Origin: Massilia kyonggiensis
GTDB taxonomy: Bacteria; Pseudomonadota; Gammaproteobacteria; Burkholderiales; Burkholderiaceae_D
Length of the DNA: 64,000 nucleotides
NCBI RefSeq assembly: GCF_024756235.1
Contig: NZ_JANUGY010000001.1
Span: 62,001-126,000, forward strand
Reading direction: 5' to 3'
Position numbers and translations under genes: made by a program. Under the pieces are notes generated by a model. That model was not told the DNA's origin and made no database searches. It saw nothing but the letters and a program-made list of their open reading frames with translations. Below, in pieces: positions 24,607 through 31,231 of the stretch; the stretch's first letter is position 1; each line of letters begins with the position of its first letter.

Positions 24607-25326
24607 ATCACGAAACGCATCCTGCCCTTGCTGTTGCTGCTGACCGCCTGCGGACAGCCGCTGGCGCCACAGGCACCGTTGGTGCCCGGCCCAGCGTTGG
24701 CGCCGTACGCGTATCGCAGCGCGGCTCTGTCCGGCGCCGCCGTCTACGCAATCGACCCGGGCGCCTCGCTGGTGGCCGTGACGGTACGCCGCGGCGGCCT
24801 GATGGCGCGGCTCGGGCACGACCACGTCGTGGCCAGCCACACCTTGACCGGCTATGCCGCGCCCGGCATGGGCCGTGCCGACGTGTCGTTCCGCCTTGAC
24901 CAGCTCACGGTCGACGAACCGCAGCTCCTGCGCGACGCGGGCATCGCCACGTCGCCGTCGCCGGAAGCCGTCGCGGGCACGCGCAGGAACATGCTCGGCC
25001 CGGTGCTCGACGCAGAGCGCTATCCGGTGGTGACGCTGCATGCCGACTTGCCGGCGGACGGCCGGCTGCGCGTCGCCGTCACGCTGCACGGCACCACGCG
25101 CCGGATCGACCTGCCGGCCGCGGTGCGGGTCGACGAGAAACAGGTATTTGCGAGCGGCACGGCGCACCTGAAGCAGACCGATTTCGGCATCACGCCGTTT
25201 GCCGTGGGTGGCGGGCTGCTGGCGGTGCAGGACGAACTCGACGTGCGCTTCGACATCGTCGCGCGGCGCTGGGTACCGCCTGTCGCATCGGAAGCCGTCA
25301 CAGTCCGACCCAGCGCCGCCCTGTGA
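24607..25326 (+). CDS. YceI-like lipoprotein with unclear start codon
   Basis: A ~239-residue protein with a YceI-type lipocalin core (RLGHDHVVASHTLTGY, GYAAPGMGRADVSFRLDQL, a FGITPFAVGGGL late strand). The N-terminus reads x-T-K-R-I-L-P-L-L-L-L-L-T-A-C-G, a complete lipoprotein signal with lipobox LTAC, but the codon before ACG AAA CGC is ATC (24607-24609), not ATG. It follows immediately on the previous gene's TGA in the same frame. Conventional starts would be CTG 24622 or TTG 24628, which lose the positive charges. YceI proteins bind isoprenoid or amphiphilic ligands in the periplasm. Confidence 0.75.
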   Translation: MTKRILPLLLLLTACGQPLAPQAPLVPGPALAPYAYRSAALSGAAVYAIDPGASLVAVTVRRGGLMARLGHDHVVASHTLTGYAAPGMGRADVSFRLDQLTVDEPQLLRDAGIATSPSPEAVAGTRRNMLGPVLDAERYPVVTLHADLPADGRLRVAVTLHGTTRRIDLPAAVRVDEKQVFASGTAHLKQTDFGITPFAVGGGLLAVQDELDVRFDIVARRWVPPVASEAVTVRPSAAL

Positions 25327-25927
25327 GCGCCGTGACGGCGACGAGCGTGACCGTGGCGGCCAGGTGCATCGCCAGGTCGATCGTTTGCGCGGCCACCGGG
25401 TGACACAGTCCCAGCAGCATTTGCGCCGTCGCCGCGATGCCCAGGCCCGCCATGGCCAGGCTGCGCAATGGATGCAGCGAGCGGGTGCGCCGGATCGAGG
25501 CCACCATGAGCACGACCATCGGCAGGCCGACGACCATGAGGAAGGCGTAACAATATATGCCGTCTCCGGCATGCCCGATCGGGTCCGTCGAATTCGTCAC
25601 GCCGGCCAGCCCGGCCAGCAGCCAGGCCGCGGCCAGTGCGGCCAGCCCGCGCCAGTACCGGATGCGCTGCCCGGCGATGCTGAGCGCAAAGGCAGTCCGG
25701 ATGGCGAGCGCGCCGAGGCAGAACGACAGCACCACCCATGCCCCGGCCCAGAATGCGCCCGGGCTGGACCAGTCCGGACGCGCCCGCGGCAGGATCATCG
25801 ATGCCAGGAAACCGCAAGGAAGCGCGAGGAACATCCACGCCGCCGCCCGTCGCCATGGCGGCGCGGCGCGCTTCACGGGTTGCGCGTCGCGGCACAGCTG
25901 TTCGATCAGGGCGTCATGCTCGTTCAT
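25298..25927 (-). CDS. nrsF: NrsF-type anti-sigma factor (DUF1109)
   Basis: A 209-residue inner-membrane protein with six predicted transmembrane helices and a short cytoplasmic N-terminus (MNEHDALIEQL), the shape of NrsF/DUF1109. It contains GVTNSTDPIGHAGDGIYCYAF, the family's loop with GH and Cys. NrsF proteins hold a SigF-type ECF factor at the membrane and release it under redox or metal stress. The start overlaps the sigma gene by 14 bp. The 3' end overlaps the convergent YceI gene by 29 bp. Confidence 0.85.
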   Translation of the reverse strand: MNEHDALIEQLCRDAQPVKRAAPPWRRAAAWMFLALPCGFLASMILPRARPDWSSPGAFWAGAWVVLSFCLGALAIRTAFALSIAGQRIRYWRGLAALAAAWLLAGLAGVTNSTDPIGHAGDGIYCYAFLMVVGLPMVVLMVASIRRTRSLHPLRSLAMAGLGIAATAQMLLGLCHPVAAQTIDLAMHLAATVTLVAVTALTGRRWVGL

Positions 25928-26492
25928 GGTCGGCCTCCTTGTGCCGGCGAAGCGTGGTAAAAGCGCGGTGCAGCAGGGACTTCACTGCCGCCAATGTCAT
26001 GCTGCTGGCCGTCGCCGCTTCGGCGAGGCTCATGTCGCGCAAATGGACGAGTTCGACCATCCGGCGTTGACGCTCGGGGAGCCGGCTCAACAGGTTATCC
26101 AGTTGCCGATGCGGCGGCCCGTCCGGAACGGATTCGGCCGGGTGGCCGAGCACGGCGTCCTCGTCCACCACCTCCCAGCTTTCCCTGCGGCCGCGGGCGC
26201 GCAGCGCGTCGATGGCGCGCGCGGCGACGATGGCGGACAGCCACGGCAGGAACGGACGCGCCGGATCGTAGGTATGCCGGACCCGGTGGACGGTCAGCAG
26301 GACGTCCTGCACGACGTCCTCGACCAGGGCGTCGTCCTGGTGGATCTTGCGTTTCGCCAGGGCCCGGACGGCGGGCACGATCGCCTTCAGCAGGCGGCAA
26401 TACGCCGCCTGGTCGCCATCCTGGGCGCGTGCCATGAGCTGCGGCCACGCCGCGCGCGAAGCATCGTTGTCGGTTGAGAACGTATCCGTCAC
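25914..26492 (-). CDS. ECF sigma factor of the NrsF-controlled (SigF-like) group
   Basis: A 192-residue sigma-70-family factor with region 2 (DDALVEDVVQDVLLTVHRVRHTYD, FLPWLSAIVAARAIDALR) and region 4 (LSRLPERQRRMVELVHLRDMSLAEAATASSMTLAAVKSLLHRAFTTLRR). It lies 20 bp after the DsbD-like gene and overlaps the anti-sigma gene, so it is the third member of a four-gene operon. It probably drives the operon itself through the promoter at 28370-28395. Confidence 0.9.
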   Translation of the reverse strand: MTDTFSTDNDASRAAWPQLMARAQDGDQAAYCRLLKAIVPAVRALAKRKIHQDDALVEDVVQDVLLTVHRVRHTYDPARPFLPWLSAIVAARAIDALRARGRRESWEVVDEDAVLGHPAESVPDGPPHRQLDNLLSRLPERQRRMVELVHLRDMSLAEAATASSMTLAAVKSLLHRAFTTLRRHKEADHERA

Positions 26493-26512
26493 ATCGGGTC
26501 GGGTTGCGTTGG

Positions 26513-27766
26513 TCAGGACCGTGTTGCCGCGGCCTTGTTCAGGGCGGACACCACGATGTCCGGGCTCAGCAGTTGCGGCAGCAGCACCGGTGCGCCGCCG
26601 TCGGCCGGATAGACGACATAGACGGGCAGCCCGCCCCGGCCGAACTGGTTGATGGCCAGGTCGATCTCCGGATTATATTTGGTCGAGTCGGCGACCATGT
26701 AGATCGTGCCCGTCCGTGCCAGGGCATCCTTCACGGCCCCCGTGGACAGCGCCGCCCGGTCGTTGACCTGGCAGGTGATGCACCAGGCGGCCGTGAAATT
26801 GACGAAGATCGGCTTGCCGTGTCCGCGCCGGGCGGCGACGGCCCCCGGCGTCCAGGCGATCGGCTGCGCCGGGGCGGCCCGGCTGGCGACGCCGGCATCC
26901 GGCCGCCCGCCGCCCACGCTCGTCGCAGGCAGTCCGGCCAACGATATGCCCACGCCCAGCACGAGCAGCACCGAGCAGGCCAGCAGCGGCCGGTAGCGCC
27001 CACCGGCGATGTGACGCTGCTGTGCCTGGCCGTACAGCCAGGCGGCCAGCCCCAGCGTCACGGCCGCGGCGAGCAGCACGGCCAGCGCGGTCGAACCCGC
27101 CTGTTGGTCGAGCACCCACGCCAGCCATGCCGCCGCGCCCAGCATCGGGAACGCCAGCATGTGCTTGAGCGTCGCCATCCACGCACCGGGCTTCGGCAGG
27201 CGCCGTGCGCATCCCGGCACCAGGGAGACGACGGTGAACGGGGCGGCGAAGCCCAGCGCCAGCGCGAGGAAGATCGCCATGCCCTCGACTGGCGGACGCA
27301 GCAGCGCCGCGCCGACCGCGCCCGCCATGAAGGGCGCGGTGCACGGCGTCGCCACGACGATCGCCAACGCACCGGTCAGCGCCGCGCCGAGCGGTCCCGG
27401 GCGGGGGCCGGCGAGGTTGCCGAGATGCTGCGCGGCCAGTCCGATCTCGAACACGCCCATCATGTTGAGCGCCAGCGCGAGCATGACGAGCGCCAGCGCG
27501 GCGATCACGGCCGGCGACTGCAGCTGGAAGCCCCACCCCACGGCGGCACCGCCGGCCCGCGCCGCCAGCAGCGCGGCGCCCAGCAGGAGCATGGTGACGA
27601 CCACGCCCGCCAGGAAAGCGAGCCCTTCCACCCGCACCGCGCGCCGGTCGTGCAGATGACGGACGAGGCCGAACGCTTTCAGCGAAATCACCGGAAAGAC
27701 GCAGGGCATGAAGTTCAGGATCACCCCGCCCAGGAAGGCGGCGGCCAGGGTCGCGGGCAGGCTCAT
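26513..27766 (-). CDS. DsbD-like disulfide reductase lacking the N-terminal periplasmic domain
   Basis: A 417-residue membrane protein. Two half-repeats of the electron-relay core carry the redox pair C22 (FMPCVFP) and C142 (ATPCTAPF) within about eight helices. A C-terminal periplasmic thioredoxin domain has AAWCITC (C329, C332). The classical nDsbD acceptor domain is missing: the protein begins at the first helix after a six-residue lead. The predicted role is moving electrons from cytoplasmic thioredoxin to the periplasm, most simply to the peroxiredoxin encoded just before it, whose TGA overlaps this ATG. Confidence 0.88.
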   Translation of the reverse strand: MSLPATLAAAFLGGVILNFMPCVFPVISLKAFGLVRHLHDRRAVRVEGLAFLAGVVVTMLLLGAALLAARAGGAAVGWGFQLQSPAVIAALALVMLALALNMMGVFEIGLAAQHLGNLAGPRPGPLGAALTGALAIVVATPCTAPFMAGAVGAALLRPPVEGMAIFLALALGFAAPFTVVSLVPGCARRLPKPGAWMATLKHMLAFPMLGAAAWLAWVLDQQAGSTALAVLLAAAVTLGLAAWLYGQAQQRHIAGGRYRPLLACSVLLVLGVGISLAGLPATSVGGGRPDAGVASRAAPAQPIAWTPGAVAARRGHGKPIFVNFTAAWCITCQVNDRAALSTGAVKDALARTGTIYMVADSTKYNPEIDLAINQFGRGGLPVYVVYPADGGAPVLLPQLLSPDIVVSALNKAAATRS

Positions 27767-28317
27767 TTGGCCGCGTCGTGCCACGCCTTGACGGCACTCA
27801 TGGTCTTCTTGATGTGCTGTTCAGGATTGGCGTCCGTGTAGCTGAGCAGGATCTTGCCGTCCGGTGCGATCACGAAGGAGGTCCGCTCGGACAGCAGGGT
27901 GCCGCCCTTGGTCTTGAACCGGGTCTGGTACTCCCCTGCCACCCTGGCGCCGGGGTCCGCCGCGACCGCGAACTTGTCGCGGCATTCGAGCTTCGAAAAT
28001 TCGGCAACGCGGTCGGCATTGCCTGCGGTGACACCGATGACCGTCGCATTCAGTTTCCTGAATTCGTCCGTGGCTTCGGCGAATTCGTGCGCCTCCACCG
28101 TGCAGCCCTGCGTGAATGCGGCGGGAAAGAAATACAGCACGACAGGCCCCTGGCGGAGTGCCTGCGCCAGCGAAAACGTCATCGGCTTGCCGGCAAGCGC
28201 CGCCTGCAACTGGAAATCGGGGGCCTTGGCGCCTTCGGGCAAGGCCGCCAGTGCATGGGATGCCGAACATGCGAGGATGATTGCCGCCTGGGCCAGGTAC
28301 GTGCCGAACCGTGTCAT
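27763..28317 (-). CDS. Exported peroxiredoxin (AhpC/TSA family)
   Basis: A 184-residue peroxiredoxin with signal peptide AAIILACSASHALAA, so it acts in the periplasm. The peroxidatic Cys is C72 (AFTQGCTVEAHEFAE) and a candidate resolving Cys is C112 (KLECRDKF), a BCP/PrxQ-like pair. AAGGAG stands six bases before the ATG at 28317. It is first in the operon prx-dsbD-sigma-nrsF and overlaps dsbD by 4 bp, which suggests that DsbD recycles it. Confidence 0.9.
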   Translation of the reverse strand: MTRFGTYLAQAAIILACSASHALAALPEGAKAPDFQLQAALAGKPMTFSLAQALRQGPVVLYFFPAAFTQGCTVEAHEFAEATDEFRKLNATVIGVTAGNADRVAEFSKLECRDKFAVAADPGARVAGEYQTRFKTKGGTLLSERTSFVIAPDGKILLSYTDANPEQHIKKTMSAVKAWHDAAK

Positions 28318-28340
28318 TGTGAACTCCTTGGAAAATTGAT

Positions 28341-28360
28341 TGACGCTCTCCTGAGCGTCA
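28341..28360. repeat. Perfect inverted repeat in the prx 5' leader
   Basis: TGACGCTC and GAGCGTCA flank the loop TCCT. With the predicted start site near 28363, the hairpin would sit at the very 5' end of the mRNA, 12 bases before the ribosome site. It could stabilise the message or bind a regulator. Confidence 0.55.
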
Positions 28361-28369
28361 TTCCCACGG

Positions 28370-28395
28370 TTCGTTGCAGGCTTCCCGAAAGTTGC
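28370..28395 (-). promoter_or_regulatory. ECF-type promoter of the peroxiredoxin operon
   Basis: On the minus strand GCAACT (28390-28395) and CGAA (28370-28373) are separated by exactly 16 bp. This resembles the GTAACC-N16-CGAA form I recall for NrsF-partnered SigF factors in Caulobacter. It lies 53 bp upstream of the prx ATG, after the terminator of the preceding gene. Autoregulation by the operon's own sigma factor is inferred. Confidence 0.55.
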
Positions 28396-28402
28396 GGTCC
28401 TG

Positions 28403-28434
28403 AATAAAAAAAGCCGTATTCCAGAGAATACGGC
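28403..28434 (-). terminator. Intrinsic terminator of the phasin gene
   Basis: Read on the minus strand, GCCGTATTC-TCTG-GAATACGGC forms a perfect 9-bp stem followed by seven T. It lies about 65 bp after the phasin stop and insulates the peroxiredoxin promoter. Confidence 0.9.
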
Positions 28435-28498
28435 GGACGACGACATGCGTCGATGGCGGGACCCGAAGGCCGCCGCCGTAAAGAGCCCGGGACGCGTA

Positions 28499-29131
28499 TC
28501 AGCGTGCCTGGCCCGGAGTCTTGTTCCCGGGTTGGCGGGCCGGGTTGCCCTGCATATTGCCCTGGGCGCTGACCTTGCCGGCCGGACCTTCGGCCTCGAC
28601 GCGGGCGCTGGCTTCGTCACCGCCGCTTTGCAGGTTGCCCTGGTACTGTGCGTCGCTCTTGCTGCCGCGCGTGCCGTTGCCTTCGAACGGATCGCGGAAA
28701 CTCTTGATGGTTTCCTCCTGCTGGCGCAGGCTCTTGTCCGTTTCCTCGGCGGCGGCGCGGGTGACGTCGTCGGCCAGCGCGCGGGCGGTACGTGACGTCT
28801 CCTGCACGTGCTGTTCGGCGACGCGCGTCAGGTCGACCTGGGTCGACGCGGCCAGCTGGGAAAGATGGTGGTGGTAAGCACGCAGCTTGTCGGTGGCGGG
28901 CTGGGCATGCGCTGCCGCGACCGACATCGCGTCGGCCGGACGATCGACCGTCAGCAGGCGCTGGCCGGCGTTGGCGACTTCCTCGAACAGTGTCTGGTTC
29001 AACTGCATATTCAGTTGACTGGCCTGCTGGAAGGCGCGCGACATGACCTGGGACATCTCGTTGAAGAAAGCGACCTGGGCCTCGATGTGCGAGCGGAGGG
29101 CGGGATTGACGGATTGCGGGAATGGATACAT
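28499..29131 (-). CDS. Phasin-family protein
   Basis: A 210-residue protein whose first ~150 residues form a long amphipathic helix of phasin type (AQVAFFNEMSQVMSRAFQQASQLNMQLNQ). A disordered Gly/Asn/Gln-rich tail follows (NLQSGG, GNMQGNPARQPGNK). Phasins coat polyhydroxyalkanoate granules and keep them dispersed. No PHA synthase is in the window. It is a single-gene unit with its own terminator. Confidence 0.85.
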   Translation of the reverse strand: MYPFPQSVNPALRSHIEAQVAFFNEMSQVMSRAFQQASQLNMQLNQTLFEEVANAGQRLLTVDRPADAMSVAAAHAQPATDKLRAYHHHLSQLAASTQVDLTRVAEQHVQETSRTARALADDVTRAAAEETDKSLRQQEETIKSFRDPFEGNGTRGSKSDAQYQGNLQSGGDEASARVEAEGPAGKVSAQGNMQGNPARQPGNKTPGQAR

Positions 29132-29380
29132 GGAGTACCTTTATTTAAAAAGTAAGTAACGGGAATGCGATGGAACGCCGGGTGGGTGCGCCGGTGGGCG
29201 TGGCGTTCGATGGGCGGAGCAGCAAGGCTGCCTCGAAGGATGACGATCGCTGAAGATCGCGTGCAAGTGGCCTACTATGCGCTCTTTTTGGCGCGCACGC
29301 CGTCAATCCGCAAAAGTATTTTCGTGTAATGGGCGCCGGAAAGAGAAGTTTGAAATCGCCAAGGCGCCGCGCGACACGCG

Positions 29381-29719
29381 TCAGCCGCCCGGCCGGGCGA
29401 GCCCGGGCGTATGCTCCGCATACGCGAGCGCAGCGGACAACAGGTCGTAGCGATACGGGCCATAACAGTAGTAACCGTGTTCGTACACGATCCCGTGCGC
29501 CGCCATGTGCAGCCGTTCTTCCGGCGTCGGACCGACCCATTGCTGCCACTGGCGCGGCGTCGTGTCTTCGCGAAAACCGGGCCTGGCCCGGTCCTGTCGT
29601 GCATACGCGAGCGCGTCCGCGAGGCGCTCGTAGCTGTATTCCCGATAGTGATAGGCGCGGCCGTCGAACGAAATACCGAAAGCGGCTGCGGCAGGTGGCA
29701 GAACAGGTGATGCGTCCAT
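29381..29719 (-). CDS. Small hypothetical protein with an internally duplicated Tyr-rich unit
   Basis: A 112-residue cytoplasmic protein of unrecognised family. Two units align: GRAYHYREYSYERLADALAYAR and, ~55 residues later, EHGYYCYGPYRYDLLSAALAYAE (pattern Y.Y....Y.YDxLxxALAYA), joined by a linker with WQQWVGPTPEERLHMAAHG. The ATG at 29719 follows GAGGA. The 249-bp gap between this gene's stop and the phasin start holds no further gene. Confidence 0.7.
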   Translation of the reverse strand: MDASPVLPPAAAAFGISFDGRAYHYREYSYERLADALAYARQDRARPGFREDTTPRQWQQWVGPTPEERLHMAAHGIVYEHGYYCYGPYRYDLLSAALAYAEHTPGLARPGG

Positions 29720-29824
29720 GATGTCCTCACTGGAAAGGCGCGACGCTGGTGGCCGGGACGGCAAGATGCCACCCTGACGATACACCAGGATGCCGCTTCA
29801 CCCGGCACGTTACGTATTGCCCTG

Positions 29825-29896
29825 CCCGGGTGGGAATGCGTGAGCGTTCGGGAGCGTGGAGTTGCTATGCTGCGCGTTCCATTGAGGGAGATTGCC
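29825..29896 (+). promoter_or_regulatory. 72-bp leader shared with yqaE (copy B)
   Basis: A gap-free match to 23576-23647, ending at the ATG at 29897. It shares GGGTGG, AATGCGTGAGC, TTCGGGA and TATGCT (29866-29871, 31 bp before the ATG). Conservation is strongest far upstream and at the putative -10, and weak between, as expected for a shared promoter rather than shared coding. Confidence 0.55.
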
Positions 29897-30889
29897 ATGC
29901 GCCCCACCATTATCGAGGGCACGAAAAGCGCCGCCGGCCTGCTGCTCTGGTCGGCCGGACATGTCGTCAACGTGCTCGCCCTGCTGGCGGCCGGCATGTA
30001 TGTCCTGTTCTGCGTCGCCTGGCTGCACGCGCCATTGCTGGACGTGCTGCGCGTGACCGCCACGATGGCGCTCCCCGTCCTCGGGCTGGCCTGGCTGATC
30101 CGCCGGGGCGGCCGGCGCCTGTGGAAACCCGCCCCCTCGTCCCCGCCCTCGCCCGCCAGGCGCGTATTGCTGGCCGTGGCCGGTATCGCCGTGGCGATTG
30201 CCTGCGGCTCGATCGTCCGCACCGGCGTGCGGGACTACCAGTGCAGCGTCGAACGGTCCCGTCACGAGGCCGGCACACGGAAGGATGGTGTCGAGCGCGT
30301 GTGCGCGACCGATCTCGATCGTTACGACATCGCGTTCCAATCGCTGGCGAGGGCCACCCGCAAGCTGGCGTTCACGCCGGTCGACCTGACGCACACGCCC
30401 TTCGCGCAGTTCGAGAGCCTGGGCGGCCGGGCTGAATCGGTCACCGACGTCCGCTCGCGCCTGTACCGCGGCTTCCTCATGCCGGACGGGCATCAGGTCA
30501 CCCTGTTCGAACACGACATGTCCGCCGACGGCAGCCGCAGCTGGCGCGATCCGAAAGACGAGCCGGAACGCATCAACGGCCTGCCGGCCAGGCTCGTTAT
30601 CATGGAAACCTCGTCGGGCAAGGCGGTCTCGGTGCTGTCCTGGTTCGAAGGCCGGCGCGGCTACCAGTTGTGGGTCGATGCCAACGTCGTGCGCGTTCCC
30701 TTGCGCGACCGGTTGTTCGCGCTGGCGGCATCGCTGCCGCGCGCCGTGCCGGCGTGTCCGAACGAGCCGCCGCGTCCGCCGCTGCGCTTCGATGCAAACG
30801 GCAATCCTGTCGAGGAGCGGATGCCGCAGGTGCTGACGCAGGCGCAAATGGATGCGATGCTGGACAGAAGCAAGCGGCCTTGTAAATAA
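29897..30889 (+). CDS. Hypothetical inner-membrane protein with large extracytoplasmic domain
   Basis: A 330-residue protein with three predicted N-terminal helices (about 15-35, 40-65, 90-115) and a ~210-residue soluble C-terminal part, probably periplasmic, with no family I recognise. It has a Cys near each end of the soluble part (DYQCSVERS, RVCATDL, PACPNEPP, RPCK), possibly disulfide-bonded. GAGGGAGA precedes the ATG at 29897. The small membrane gene at 30911 follows after 21 bp. Confidence 0.65.
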   Translation: MRPTIIEGTKSAAGLLLWSAGHVVNVLALLAAGMYVLFCVAWLHAPLLDVLRVTATMALPVLGLAWLIRRGGRRLWKPAPSSPPSPARRVLLAVAGIAVAIACGSIVRTGVRDYQCSVERSRHEAGTRKDGVERVCATDLDRYDIAFQSLARATRKLAFTPVDLTHTPFAQFESLGGRAESVTDVRSRLYRGFLMPDGHQVTLFEHDMSADGSRSWRDPKDEPERINGLPARLVIMETSSGKAVSVLSWFEGRRGYQLWVDANVVRVPLRDRLFALAASLPRAVPACPNEPPRPPLRFDANGNPVEERMPQVLTQAQMDAMLDRSKRPCK

Positions 30890-30910
30890 CATTAACCTCG
30901 ATTCGACAAC

Positions 30911-31216
30911 ATGCCTTCTCCAATACAAGACGACATTGCCCGGTCAATTCTGGCAAAGGAAAAACGCAGAGCGGACGCTCAAGCCGTGCTGAATCGTCCG
31001 GACTCGATCGTTCCGACGTTTCTTGTCACCATGCTGTTTGTCGGCCTGGGGGTGTATCTGCAGAGCAGCGACAGGTTCGAGGCGCCGGCATGGGTCGTCA
31101 TGCTGCTGATCGCAAGCGTGAGTTCTTCGTTCGCGAATGGGATAGCGTTGTGGAAGACGCGCCGCCTGCTCGATGCCATGATTCTTCTGCAAGCCCGGCA
31201 GGATTCCGACCATTAG
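30911..31216 (+). CDS. Small two-helix membrane protein, hypothetical
   Basis: A 101-residue protein with a charged N-terminus (ARSILAKEKRRADAQ) and two predicted transmembrane helices (IVPTFLVTMLFVGLGVYL and PAWVVMLLIASVSSSFANGIAL). No family was recognised. No strong ribosome site is visible, so translation may depend on the gene 21 bp upstream. It ends just short of the convergent imuB stop. Confidence 0.6.
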   Translation: MPSPIQDDIARSILAKEKRRADAQAVLNRPDSIVPTFLVTMLFVGLGVYLQSSDRFEAPAWVVMLLIASVSSSFANGIALWKTRRLLDAMILLQARQDSDH

Positions 31217-31231
31217 CATGACGTTCGTCCA

